DNA of 64,000 bases, from contig JADJBC010000002.1 in NCBI GenBank assembly GCA_016703945.1, positions 579,147-643,146 on the forward strand, written 5' to 3'. This document shows positions 8,300-16,991 of this stretch, piece by piece. The notes below the pieces were generated by a model. It did no database searches and had not been told where the DNA came from. It saw nothing but the letters and a program-made list of their open reading frames with translations. Position 1 is the stretch's first letter. Each line of letters opens with the position of its first letter. The position numbers were made by a program, and so were the translations under genes. The DNA is from Candidatus Aalborgicola danicus (GTDB taxonomy: Bacteria > Pseudomonadota > Gammaproteobacteria > Burkholderiales > Burkholderiaceae_C).

Positions 8300-9901
8300 T
8301 CAACCGCCGACAATTTGGTTGCGCCCTTTGCGTTTGGCTTCATAAAGCGCGGTATCGGCCTGTTTGATCAGGTCTTGTGGACTGACGCCAGGCGCCAATT
8401 GCGCAATGCCACACGAAAAGGTGCAGGCAAAGGCCGTGTTCTTCACGGGGTGGCTGAAGTGTGAAAAGTCAATCCGGATGCGGTCCAGCAAATTCCGGGC
8501 ACGTTCGGCATTGGCCTGTGGCAGGATCACGACGAACTCTTCGCCGCCATAACGGCCCACCGCATCGGTCTTGCGCAAACGCTGCTTCAGCAGCCATGCC
8601 ACGCTGCGGATGACCTGGTCCCCCATGGGGTGGCCATAGGTATCGTTGACCCGTTTGAAATGGTCAATGTCAATCATGGCCACACACAACGGGGTCCCGT
8701 CGGCAACGGCTGCGGCCACAGCGGCATCCAGACGTTGTTTGGACGTGGTGTGATTCAGCAGACCCGTCAGGCTGTCCAGGTACATCGAACGCCGCAGGAT
8801 GCGGTAGCGGTCAATTTTGCTCTTGACCACAGCGTTCAGAATCACCGGATTAAAGGGCTTGGTCAGGAAATGGTCGCCCCCCAGACGCAAGGCATCCACC
8901 TGCAGGGCAATGCTGGTATCGGCCGACAGATAGACCACCGGTGTTGACAAAAACTCTTCGTGCTGGCGAATCACGCGGGTCACTTCAACGCCGGTGCAGC
9001 CCGGCATGTACATGTCCATCAGCACCAGATCGGGCTGAAACTTGACCAGGGCAGTCAGCACCTCTTGCGGCCGTGAAATGGCCATGGACTCAATGGCGGA
9101 CTCTTTTAAAGTCCGCTGGATCATTGCGGTTGCCGTCTTCGAGTCTTCCACCACCAACACACGGTAAGGTGGTTCCTCTTCACTGCTGCACAGCTTGACG
9201 ATACGCGCCATGATGACCGATTGCGCCGTACCCTGCGGGAAACAATAGTCACAACCGACCCGCAGAGCCAGCTTCAGGCCGTCAAAATCTGCGGGCAACT
9301 GCAGTCCGATGATGCTGCTGGCCGAGAACCGGCCACGCAATGCCTGCACCCGCACAATAAAGGCGGTGGATTCCAGGCCCTTGGCATCCACCAGCACAAT
9401 CGTAGGTTCCTGGGTGGACTGCTTGTCGTAGTGCGGTCCGCACACTTCGACCTGGATATTGAAATACCCGGCCTGGGTGACCACTTCATTCCAGGCTTCC
9501 GGCGTTGAAGTGACCAGCCAAATTTTCTTGGCCGGCAGCAGGTCGGAAAATACTTCGGCCTCCTGGTGCAAACGCCGCTCGGGGTTGGGGTCGTTGTTCT
9601 CTTCCAGAAAGGCGGAAATGCGGGTGCGGAAATCCTCGATCTGGGAATCCAGCTCCGCTTCGGAGACAGCGGGCAAGCTGTCACCGTTCCAGCGATCCAG
9701 CAGTGACAACACCTGCTGCTCCACCGCCCGCGCGCTTTGGTGCAAGCCGGGCAGGCCTTTGGCATCCAGGAATTCGGTAAAACTCGACACCGCGACCGCG
9801 AACTCGACAAAACCATCGATGCCAGGATGGGCCTTGCAGGCGTTCCATTTGTCAAAAAATTCGTCGCTTTTTCGTTTGAGTTCTGCAGGCGAACACGACA
9901 T
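8300..9901 (-). CDS. Response-regulator diguanylate cyclase (REC-GGDEF)
   Basis: 533 residues; ATG with TAGGAG upstream. Residues 1-120 are helical and may be an HPt-like domain; 125-235 look like a degenerate receiver; 246-365 are a true receiver with acidic pair Glu252-Asp253, phospho-acceptor Asp296 (LVLMDMYMPG) and Lys348 (TKPF); 375-533 form a GGDEF domain with active GGEEF at 452-456. The inhibitory I-site RKTD (443-446) sits five residues before it, so product feedback is expected. It should make cyclic-di-GMP after phosphorylation. No sensor kinase is adjacent. The function is sure; the signal and the N-terminal domains are not. Confidence 0.9.
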   Translation of the reverse strand: MSCSPAELKRKSDEFFDKWNACKAHPGIDGFVEFAVAVSSFTEFLDAKGLPGLHQSARAVEQQVLSLLDRWNGDSLPAVSEAELDSQIEDFRTRISAFLEENNDPNPERRLHQEAEVFSDLLPAKKIWLVTSTPEAWNEVVTQAGYFNIQVEVCGPHYDKQSTQEPTIVLVDAKGLESTAFIVRVQALRGRFSASSIIGLQLPADFDGLKLALRVGCDYCFPQGTAQSVIMARIVKLCSSEEEPPYRVLVVEDSKTATAMIQRTLKESAIESMAISRPQEVLTALVKFQPDLVLMDMYMPGCTGVEVTRVIRQHEEFLSTPVVYLSADTSIALQVDALRLGGDHFLTKPFNPVILNAVVKSKIDRYRILRRSMYLDSLTGLLNHTTSKQRLDAAVAAAVADGTPLCVAMIDIDHFKRVNDTYGHPMGDQVIRSVAWLLKQRLRKTDAVGRYGGEEFVVILPQANAERARNLLDRIRIDFSHFSHPVKNTAFACTFSCGIAQLAPGVSPQDLIKQADTALYEAKRKGRNQIVGG

Positions 9902-9977
9902 ACATCTCCTAGATCGTTTATTTCGGTTCTCCCTTCATTCTATTCGGACCTGTCGTCCTTACCCACCAAATCGTGCG

Positions 9978-10799
9978 CTAAAGGGCTTTGCGACCCAGCA
10001 GCCCGCCAATGCGTCGCACCAGCCACTTGGGCGTGCCGCGCGAAGCGATCATCGCCGCCTGGTTGATGACACCGGGCACACAAATGGCGTCCCCCTTGAG
10101 GCAGGCGGCATAGGCCAGATCGGCCACCTGCTGCACATCGCCCACCAGAAACGACGGCAACTGGCTCAGCTTGTCATTGGCACCGGCCGCCTGCTTGAGC
10201 ATATTGGTCGCGGTGATGCCGGGGCACAGCGTGGTGACCGTGACGCCGGTGCCACGCAGCTCCTCGGCCAGCGATTCGGACAGCGACAACACATAGGCCT
10301 TGCTGGCCGCGTAACTGGCCAAAGTCGGAACCGGCTGAAACGCCGCCACCGAGGCGACGTTGAGAACCCGCCCCGACCCCTGCTCCACCATGCCCGGCAA
10401 GAAGGCGCTCAACATCGCGGTCAGGCCCGAAATATTGAGGTCGATGATTTGCTGGTGACCTGCCGCCGTGATGCCGGTAAACGCACCCTGCTCCAGCACA
10501 CCGGCGCAATTGACCAAAACATCCACCTGGTGGTCTTTCCCGGACAGGGCCGCGCGCAACTGGGCGGCGGCACCCGGCTGCGCCAGATCGGCCGGCAACA
10601 CGCGCACGCCAATGCCATGTTTTTGGGTCAAATTGGCAGCCAGCGTTTTCAGCTTGTCGGCGCTGCGGGCGACCAGGACCAGGTCAAAACCACCGGCTGC
10701 AAAACAGTGGGCCAGGGCCTCGCCGATACCGGACGATGCACCGGTGACCAGAGCCGTGGGCTTGTGTGGGGCGGATGCAGTAGGGTTCTTTTTTGCCAT
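9978..10799 (-). CDS. Short-chain dehydrogenase/reductase (SDR)
   Basis: 273 residues. The NAD(P)-binding TGASSGIG motif lies at 19-26, NCAG at 97-100, and the catalytic Ser150, Tyr163 and Lys167 (SYAASKAYV) are intact. AAGGA lies nine bases before the ATG. The sequence resembles DltE/YqjQ-like 'classical' SDRs that act on lipids or small carbonyls; the substrate cannot be told. The saccharopine-dehydrogenase-like gene upstream on the same strand is 45 bases away, so they are probably co-transcribed. The C-terminus (VRRIGGLLGRKAL) is basic. Confidence 0.85.
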   Translation of the reverse strand: MAKKNPTASAPHKPTALVTGASSGIGEALAHCFAAGGFDLVLVARSADKLKTLAANLTQKHGIGVRVLPADLAQPGAAAQLRAALSGKDHQVDVLVNCAGVLEQGAFTGITAAGHQQIIDLNISGLTAMLSAFLPGMVEQGSGRVLNVASVAAFQPVPTLASYAASKAYVLSLSESLAEELRGTGVTVTTLCPGITATNMLKQAAGANDKLSQLPSFLVGDVQQVADLAYAACLKGDAICVPGVINQAAMIASRGTPKWLVRRIGGLLGRKAL

Positions 10800-10844
10800 C
10801 TTGATGTCCTTGAAAAAGAAGGAGAAAGGGATCGCGCCCCGATG

Positions 10845-12080
10845 TCATTTGGCGGCGTCAACTTGCAGCGTCATACCGGCCCTACGCAAACGCTGCACCA
10901 ACACGTCACCCAGGCCGCTGGCGGGCGTCAGCAAGCCGCCATGTTTGCTGCCTCCCGGCAGCTCGTCCAACTGCAGCGCCAGGGCCAGCGCCGATTCGCA
11001 CAACATCTTGGTCGTCGCCCGGTTGCCGGGGTCGCCCTTGTCGGCAATCATGCCCCGCACCATGTTGCCGCTGGCGCTGTGGCCCACCCATTGGGCGCGA
11101 AACGATCCGCCGTCCATGCTGGCAACGCTTGGGCCGGCGCCCGGCTGCGGTGCAAACTTTTGTGCCAGGCGGCGTATCGGGGCCACACGCAAGGCCGCCT
11201 GCGACGTAAAGGACCCCACGCTCAGCGTGGTGGCCGCCAGGGCCGCCGCGGGTCCCCGGCCCAAGCGCAAATACTCCTGGTAGAAATACCCTGGTGCATA
11301 ACCCAGCAGGGCCGCACTGCGACGAACGACCCGGGTGTTGATGGTGGACATCATGAAAGGACCTAGCCAGGCCGAAAAGTCAACGTCGTGGCGCGGCCCC
11401 AGCGGGTCGGCGTGTGCCGTCAGGTCGGACGGATGCGCACCCTCGGGATTCAGCAAGAACGGATCGGCCATGGCCTCCGTCTGTCCAGACGCCAACATAT
11501 TGAACAGCGACGCCAGCGTGCCGCCATTGAAACCACCGCGGATGCTGAAAGCCACCTTGACCGCCGTGCAGACCTCCCCATAACGCTCCAACATGGCTTC
11601 ATTGGCCAATCGGGCACTCAGGTCGGAGGGGATCGAGTCAAAGCCGCAAAACGGAATAATGCGAGTGCCCTGGCGCTGCGCCTCTTTGTGGTGGCGCTCG
11701 ATCAGGCCCTTGACCCAGGGTGTTTCACCGGTGATGTCCACATAATGCGTGCCATTGCGCACACAGACCGCAACCAGTTCACTGCCATACAGCGCAAACG
11801 GGCCGGCGGTGCTCAGCACGACACGAGCATTGGCGGCCAGTTGGTCCATGGCTTTGGCGTCGTGGGCTTCTGCCACCACAATGCCGGCTTTTTCCGCCCC
11901 TGGGCAGGCTTTTTGTACCGCTTCCAGTTTGTCAGCCGAACGCCCCGCCAAGGCCCAACTCAAACCCGCCGATTTGACCTCGGGGTGTGCGGCAAAGTAA
12001 GCCACCGTCTGGCGCCCCACAAAGCCACTGGCACCGTACAGCACCACGTCATATTTTCGGGAAGGTTTGTTGGTCGCCAT
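10845..12080 (-). CDS. Saccharopine-dehydrogenase-like / trans-acting enoyl reductase family protein
   Basis: 411 residues; ATG preceded by GGAG. The N-terminus has a Rossmann motif GASGFVG at 16-22 followed by 'LAGRSADKL', and 'YVDITGE' with 'FCGFDSIPSDL', which is the pattern of the Rv2449c/trans-acting enoyl reductase group of saccharopine-dehydrogenase-like proteins. In mycobacteria such proteins reduce polyketide double bonds; in proteobacteria the role is unknown and true saccharopine dehydrogenase activity is unlikely. It is transcribed divergently from the CurA-like reductase gene with about 170 bases between, and in line with the SDR downstream. Confidence 0.8.
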   Translation of the reverse strand: MATNKPSRKYDVVLYGASGFVGRQTVAYFAAHPEVKSAGLSWALAGRSADKLEAVQKACPGAEKAGIVVAEAHDAKAMDQLAANARVVLSTAGPFALYGSELVAVCVRNGTHYVDITGETPWVKGLIERHHKEAQRQGTRIIPFCGFDSIPSDLSARLANEAMLERYGEVCTAVKVAFSIRGGFNGGTLASLFNMLASGQTEAMADPFLLNPEGAHPSDLTAHADPLGPRHDVDFSAWLGPFMMSTINTRVVRRSAALLGYAPGYFYQEYLRLGRGPAAALAATTLSVGSFTSQAALRVAPIRRLAQKFAPQPGAGPSVASMDGGSFRAQWVGHSASGNMVRGMIADKGDPGNRATTKMLCESALALALQLDELPGGSKHGGLLTPASGLGDVLVQRLRRAGMTLQVDAAK

Positions 12081-12249
12081 GGCTTACTCCTTAACCGCCA
12101 AGCATAGACGTTATTGAACCCCGGTGGCCACAAGGGGTTGTCACGTTGGCAACGCCAGCGGCTGAAATGGCGCGCTACGATGCGCCTCCCGGCGTGCCCG
12201 CATTTCACTGGCCGCCTACCTTTCAACCTTCCCTTTGCGGAGTACCACC

Positions 12250-13290
12250 ATGTCACTTGCCAACCTCGTCAACCACCAGATCCGCCTTGCCGCACGGCCT
12301 GTGGGCATGCCCAAAGCCACCGACTGGAGCCACACTACCGAGCCGGTGGCTGAACCGGCCGAGGGCGGCGTGGTGCTGAAGACGCTGGCGCTGTCCCTGG
12401 ACCCCGCCATGCGCGGCTGGATGAACGAAGGCAAAAGCTACATCCCACCCGTCGGCATTGGCGAAGTCATGCGCGCTGGTGGTGTCGGCAAGGTGGTTGC
12501 TTCCAGGAACGACCAGTTTGCGGTGGGCGACTATGTGAGTGCTGGCTTCGGTGTGCAGGAGTACATCACCGTCGCCGCCGACGAGATCAAGCGCAACGGC
12601 ATGTTCAAGATCGACCTGCGCGCAGGAACGCTGACCCAATGGCTCAACGTGCTGGGTATGCCCGGCATGACCGGCTACTTTGGCCTGATGGATGTGGGCA
12701 TGCCCAAGGCAGGTGAAACCGTGGTGGTGTCCGGCGCCGCCGGTGCGGTGGGCCAGACCGTGGGCCAGATCGCCAAAATCAAGGGCTGCCGCGTGGTCGG
12801 CATTGCCGGTGGCGCCGCCAAGTGCGAATGGGTGGTCAAGGAATTGGGCTTTGACGCCTGCATTGACTACAAGGCCGGCCCCGGCGCCGTCCGCGCTGGT
12901 TTGAAGGAACACTGCCCCAAGGGCGTGGACATTTACTTCGACAACGTGGGTGGCGAGATCCTCGACGATGTGCTGGCCAAGATCAACCGCAAGGCCCGCA
13001 TCATCATCTGCGGCGCCATCAGCCAGTACAACAACACAACCGCCATCCAGGGCCCCAAGAACTATCTCAGCCTCTTGGTCAATCGTGCAAGGATGGAAGG
13101 AATCGTGGTGTTCGACTACGCCGACCGCTACCACCTGGCAATTGCCGAGATGGCCGGCTACATCAAGTCCGGAACCATGAAGAGCAAGGAAGACGTGGTA
13201 GTAGGCCTGCAGACCTTCCCAGAGACACTGCTCAAGCTGTTCAATGGCGAGAATTTTGGCAAGCTGGTACTGGAAGTGGCGAAGGACTAG
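12250..13290 (+). CDS. Zinc-independent medium-chain NADP-dependent oxidoreductase (CurA/YncB type)
   Basis: 346 residues from ATG 12250, chosen over an upstream TTG because CGGAG lies seven bases before the ATG. The cofactor motif GAAGAVGQ is at 162-169, and 'SLDPAMRGWM' and 'GEVMRAGGVGKVVAS' are signatures of the leukotriene B4 12-hydroxydehydrogenase/curcumin reductase CurA group. No zinc-binding Cys/His set is present, as usual for this branch. Such enzymes reduce the double bond of alpha,beta-unsaturated ketones or aldehydes with NADPH. The gene is monocistronic and divergent from the enoyl-reductase-like gene. Confidence 0.88.
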   Translation: MSLANLVNHQIRLAARPVGMPKATDWSHTTEPVAEPAEGGVVLKTLALSLDPAMRGWMNEGKSYIPPVGIGEVMRAGGVGKVVASRNDQFAVGDYVSAGFGVQEYITVAADEIKRNGMFKIDLRAGTLTQWLNVLGMPGMTGYFGLMDVGMPKAGETVVVSGAAGAVGQTVGQIAKIKGCRVVGIAGGAAKCEWVVKELGFDACIDYKAGPGAVRAGLKEHCPKGVDIYFDNVGGEILDDVLAKINRKARIIICGAISQYNNTTAIQGPKNYLSLLVNRARMEGIVVFDYADRYHLAIAEMAGYIKSGTMKSKEDVVVGLQTFPETLLKLFNGENFGKLVLEVAKD

Positions 13291-13315
13291 GGCGGGTGCT
13301 GACCGGGTATCACGT

Positions 13316-13374
13316 AGTTAGCTACTGTTTTGATAGCTAACTACGCATATTCCACGAGGGCTAGTGGTCGTTTT
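13316..13374 (+). repeat. Dispersed 'cacgagggctag' repeat, copy 2
   Basis: GTAGTTAGCTA and TAGCTAACTAC form an 11-base inverted repeat around CTGTTTTGA, followed by GCATATTCCACGAGGGCTAGTGGTCG and T-run. This is the clearest full copy: a hairpin plus the conserved right-hand block. It lies downstream of the CurA-like gene. Confidence 0.8.
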
Positions 13375-13533
13375 AACCGTTAGCTTTGAAGCTGCACTGT
13401 GTAAAACAAGGTAGATTCCCAGCGTTAAAAGACGCCCGGAAAACTGAAGGTGCGGTTTGCATAGGGGCAAGCACCTTGGTCGTTGGCGGTTTCGTTTTTG
13501 CTGTTACTCAGACCATTCAGAACTGGAGATTTC

Positions 13534-14973
13534 ATGTCCATCGTCGCACTAAAACCCATCGTTGAAAAAAGCCGTATGCAAGAGGTCTTTGAGCTGCAGG
13601 CAGCGACCGCCCTGCGCCTGCGAAGTTCAAGCGCTGACGAGCGTATCGCAAAAATCCGCAAATTGCGCGACGCCGTAATCGCCCATACCGAAGACTGGTA
13701 CCGCGCCGCCTATGCCGACTTCAAAAAGCCCGCCGGCGAGGTCGATCTGGCCGAAATTTTGCCGGTGTGCGTAGAGGCCAACGATGCGATGCGCAACCTC
13801 AAGAAGTGGATGAAGCCCCTGCGCGTTTGGCCGACCATGCTGACACTGGGTATGCGCAGCCATGTGCAATATTCGCCGCGTGGGCGCTGCCTGATCATCG
13901 GGCCGTTCAACTACCCGGTGAACTTGACTTTAGGGCCGCTGGTTTCGGCCATCGCTGCAGGCAACACGGCAATTTTGAAGCCCTCAGAATTGACTCCGAA
14001 TCTGTCAGGCCTGATCTGCAAGGTGGTGCGTGAAGTATTCACCGAGGACGAAGTCGCCATTTTTGAGGGTGAGGCAGACGTTTCGCAAGCGCTGCTGGAC
14101 ATGCCTTTTGACCACATCTTTTTCACCGGCAGCCCCATGATAGGCAAGTACGTCATGGGCGCGGCGGCAAAACACTTGAGCAGTGTCACGTTGGAACTGG
14201 GCGGCAAGAGCCCGACCATCGTTGACGAAAGCGCCAACCTCAAGTTGGCGGCCACCAACGTCATGTGGGCCAAGTTTGCCAACTCGGGCCAAACCTGCAT
14301 CGCACCCGACTACGTGTACGTTCATGAAAGTGTCAAAGACGCGTGGATTGCAAGCTGCCGCGAACAAATCCAAAAAGCGTATGGCACCACGCTGGCCGAG
14401 CAACAAGCCAGCCCGCACCTGGCGCATATCGTCAACGCCCGCCACACCATCCGCATCAAGGCGCTGCTGGACGACGCTACCGCCAACGGTGCACGGGCAC
14501 TGACGGGAGGCGGCTCCAATGAGGCGGAATGTTTTATTCAACCGACGCTGCTGGACGGGGTTTCCGACAAATCCCGCATCATGGATGATGAGATTTTTGG
14601 CCCCTTGCTGCCCATCATTGGCTACCGGGATATTGGCGAGGTCATTGCCAACATCAATGCAGGTCAAAAGCCGCTGGCGCTGTACATCTACAGCCGCAAC
14701 AACGCCAATATCGACCGGGTGTTGACCAACACCGTGTCTGGCGGTGCTTGTGTCAACCACGCGCTGATGCAGTTCCTACACGGCAACCTGCCGTTTGGCG
14801 GAATCAACAACTCAGGCATCGGCAACGCGCATGGCCACTATGGATTCAAGGCCTTCAGCCACGAGCGCGGCGTGGTGCGTACCCAGTTCTCATTTGTGGC
14901 CACCTTGTTTGCCGCCGGTGAGATACCCCTGTTGATTCGCAAAGCGCTGAAATCGGCGTTTAAGTTCCTGTAA
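13534..14973 (+). CDS. Aldehyde dehydrogenase family protein (class 3 / coniferyl-aldehyde type)
   Basis: 479 residues from ATG 13534 with CTGGAG upstream. The active site is complete: Asn125 (GPFNYPVN), Glu221 (LELGGKSP) and nucleophile Cys255 (NSGQTC). The N-terminal arrangement without the longer class 1/2 extension and the hydrophobic-basic C-terminus (PLLIRKALKSAFKFL) fit class 3 / coniferyl aldehyde dehydrogenases, which oxidise fatty or aromatic aldehydes, often at the membrane. The gene stands alone. The C-terminal segment may be a membrane anchor (inference). Confidence 0.88.
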   Translation: MSIVALKPIVEKSRMQEVFELQAATALRLRSSSADERIAKIRKLRDAVIAHTEDWYRAAYADFKKPAGEVDLAEILPVCVEANDAMRNLKKWMKPLRVWPTMLTLGMRSHVQYSPRGRCLIIGPFNYPVNLTLGPLVSAIAAGNTAILKPSELTPNLSGLICKVVREVFTEDEVAIFEGEADVSQALLDMPFDHIFFTGSPMIGKYVMGAAAKHLSSVTLELGGKSPTIVDESANLKLAATNVMWAKFANSGQTCIAPDYVYVHESVKDAWIASCREQIQKAYGTTLAEQQASPHLAHIVNARHTIRIKALLDDATANGARALTGGGSNEAECFIQPTLLDGVSDKSRIMDDEIFGPLLPIIGYRDIGEVIANINAGQKPLALYIYSRNNANIDRVLTNTVSGGACVNHALMQFLHGNLPFGGINNSGIGNAHGHYGFKAFSHERGVVRTQFSFVATLFAAGEIPLLIRKALKSAFKFL

Positions 14974-15375
14974 GCCATCACGACTCAGCCCGCAGAAGGC
15001 TTGTTAGCTTCCAAGGTGATACGTGCGGCGTTCCTGATTCTGCTGTTGATGTGGTGGAGACTGCCCGGCTTTGCCCTGGCCAAACGACAAAAGAAGAAGG
15101 GCGGGGTTGGAGCGGAGCGTGTTTCGGCTGAGGGGCGGGAGCAGCTACGCGTTTTGTAGCAAACAGGGTCTGAAACGCGACTTACCTTAGCGCTTTGACT
15201 CTTGCGGCGGCCGTCAGTGGCCGGTTCCGGGTTGGCCAGTCTCATGATTTTCCTTGACTTTCAAACCGCAGGGCATCTGATTTCATGGGCGATAAAATAT
15301 GTTATCAACAATGAAATAGGTAAGAGACGGAAAGATTGAGCGTCCTAGAATCTACGCAAAGAACGGAGAGTCGAT
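14974..15375. other. Gene-poor spacer at the left side of the accessory segment
   Basis: No convincing gene. A minus-strand frame of 86 codons (14985-15245) has AAGGA before its ATG but a basic, proline/serine-rich product like nothing I know. The middle (about 15040-15165) contains GC-rich inverted segments (CCCGCCCTTCTTC/GAAGAAGGGCGGG-type) that look like another intergenic repeat. The last 80 bases become AT-rich (GATAAAATATGTTATCAAC) and probably hold the promoter of the next gene. Confidence 0.5.
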
Positions 15376-16008
15376 ATGCTCGGTTACGCCCATGCAGGTG
15401 GTTTCCGCGACGGCCCTCGCCCTGACATCGAGACCATCGCCAGGTACTTCTCGGTACCTGGAGACAAGCTTGCCAGGGTTGCAGCCCTAGTCGAGTCGGC
15501 AGATGACCCGAAAATCTTACTGCTCCAGAACCAGAATCTGGACGCCAAGGTCGGAGCGGCCGTACTGTACTCGTCAACGTGGTCACGCTCCTATTCGAAG
15601 TTTGGGACACCATACGGGATGGTGCACCGTGACTTCCACTACCAAGTGATGTTCTCAGCCATGGCCGTTTTGGCAGAGGTCGGATGCGACCGAATGCGAA
15701 TCGATTGTCCGATGCCTGGTCGTCCTTGGCGAACGGACGCTTACATCTGCCTACTGGAGGCCACCAAGAACATCAGAGCCAACATGGGTCAAGGCTTGTC
15801 CGTTTGGCTACAGGAGGGGGAGTACGATCTCACGGTGATTGAGACGGTCGATCACGGTATGGCGAGCTTCGCTCTACAGGAGCATCGACCAGTTGGAATC
15901 TCGCCGTACATCTTCGAGGGACTCAACATGCGAACTGTTTTCGTCGAAAAGGCTGCTGATGCTTTGCAGAAGGTTAGTGGGGTCACCCCATCGGGGACCA
16001 AGGGATAG
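15376..16008 (+). CDS. Unrecognised protein, first gene of a putative defence/restriction cassette
   Basis: 210 residues; ATG preceded by ACGGAGA. I do not recognise the family. It is soluble, with no signal peptide or membrane segment; notable stretches are 'GAAVLYSSTWSRSYSKFGTPYGMVHRDFHYQ' and 'CDRMRIDCPMPGRPW', rich in Arg, His, Tyr and Cys, that could be an active site. Codon use (AGG, CTA, GGA and CGA more often than neighbours) suggests transfer. Its stop at 16006-16008 is one base before the ATG of the Mrr-like nuclease gene, so the two are surely co-translated. Function unknown; a role with the nuclease is inference from position only. Confidence 0.75.
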   Translation: MLGYAHAGGFRDGPRPDIETIARYFSVPGDKLARVAALVESADDPKILLLQNQNLDAKVGAAVLYSSTWSRSYSKFGTPYGMVHRDFHYQVMFSAMAVLAEVGCDRMRIDCPMPGRPWRTDAYICLLEATKNIRANMGQGLSVWLQEGEYDLTVIETVDHGMASFALQEHRPVGISPYIFEGLNMRTVFVEKAADALQKVSGVTPSGTKG

Positions 16009-16009
16009 C

Positions 16010-16972
16010 ATGCCGGAAACCTTGAGTAGCCGCAAACACATAAAGGCACCAGTTAACGCTGAGAGGGCACTATTCATCAAGCTTGGGGAAGGCGGCCGGT
16101 GGGAGTCAGGTTGTCTACGCGATGGCACGCTCCAGTTTGGCTACCAAGAAATTCCCCACGAAGTGTGCGTCTCTGGCGACTGGCTCGAAGTGGAACGTTT
16201 GGCACGCGGTTTCAGTAAGGACAAAGGGGCCGCGACCAGGCACGTGAATCAGGTGCGGGAGTTTTACGAGGCCAATGATCGGGTGCTCTGGATCACTTTT
16301 CATTCTGACAGGCTCTGGTGGTGTTTTTCCGACCCTGTAGTGACCAGATTGACGGGGAACGAGAAGGCACGCAGGGTGATCGGCGCCTGGAGTGACTGTG
16401 ACATTAACGGTGAACATCTGCTCAAAGGAAAGCTGAGCGGAAGGCTGCTGGCCGTCCAGAAATTCCAAGGCACTATCTGCTCCGTCTCCGAGCTGGACTA
16501 TCTACTGCACAAGATCAATGGCACCGTTGAACTCCATGTAGCAGCCGCCCAAAAGGCCTTCGAGAAACTGCAGGAAGCACTGGTCCCGATAATTCGAAAT
16601 CTCCATGAAAACGATCTGGAAATCCTGACCGACCTGGTCTTTCGTCAGGCTGGGTGGCAGCGTGTTGGGGTCTCCGGTGGCACAGAAAAGGACATCGACC
16701 TGGACCTGATATCACCGGTGACCGGCGAGCGCATAGCCGTACAAGTAAAGTCGAAAGCGAAGGCCGCCGTCTGGCGTGCATACCGGGAAAAATACGCAGA
16801 CATGCGGGGATTCTCCCGGTTCTACTTCGTCACGCATTCACCGGATGAGGACCTGCGAAAGGCAGTTGAGGCTGCTGACGACCAAGATTTCGTGTTTTGG
16901 GGCGTTGATCAGTTGGCATCCCAAGTCGTCCGTGGCGGTTTGACAGGGTGGTTGCTTGACAAGGCCGCCTGA
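16010..16972 (+). CDS. Putative modification-dependent restriction nuclease (N-terminal reader-like domain + Mrr-like PD-(D/E)XK)
   Basis: 320 residues from ATG 16010. The C-terminal third shows a Mrr-type restriction fold: helix with Glu204, 'GGTEKDIDLDL' with candidate Asp232, then 'ERIAVQVKSKA' with Gln245 and Lys247, i.e. the D-x(12)-QxK pattern of Mrr/HJC nucleases. Residues about 18-110 (FIKLGEGGRWESGCL...RVLWITFHSDRLWW) resemble small-beta-barrel base readers (EVE/PUA-like) fused to type IV restriction enzymes; this part is inference. No modification methylase is nearby, which fits a type IV enzyme cutting modified DNA. It is coupled to the unknown gene upstream and followed after 19 bases by the HARE-HTH gene. 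Confidence 0.7.
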   Translation: MPETLSSRKHIKAPVNAERALFIKLGEGGRWESGCLRDGTLQFGYQEIPHEVCVSGDWLEVERLARGFSKDKGAATRHVNQVREFYEANDRVLWITFHSDRLWWCFSDPVVTRLTGNEKARRVIGAWSDCDINGEHLLKGKLSGRLLAVQKFQGTICSVSELDYLLHKINGTVELHVAAAQKAFEKLQEALVPIIRNLHENDLEILTDLVFRQAGWQRVGVSGGTEKDIDLDLISPVTGERIAVQVKSKAKAAVWRAYREKYADMRGFSRFYFVTHSPDEDLRKAVEAADDQDFVFWGVDQLASQVVRGGLTGWLLDKAA

Positions 16973-16991
16973 TCGACAACAAGGGGAAGAC

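Noticed and set aside
9459..11366. 635-codon open frame on the plus strand
   Set aside because: It lies opposite the diguanylate cyclase, SDR and enoyl-reductase-like genes, all with strong motifs; its product is low-complexity Gln/Gly/Arg/His text typical of GC-rich antisense frames.
14985..15245. 86-codon minus-strand frame with AAGGA upstream
   Set aside because: Basic, proline/serine-rich product with no known relatives, lying in what seems to be repeat DNA; kept only as part of the spacer description.
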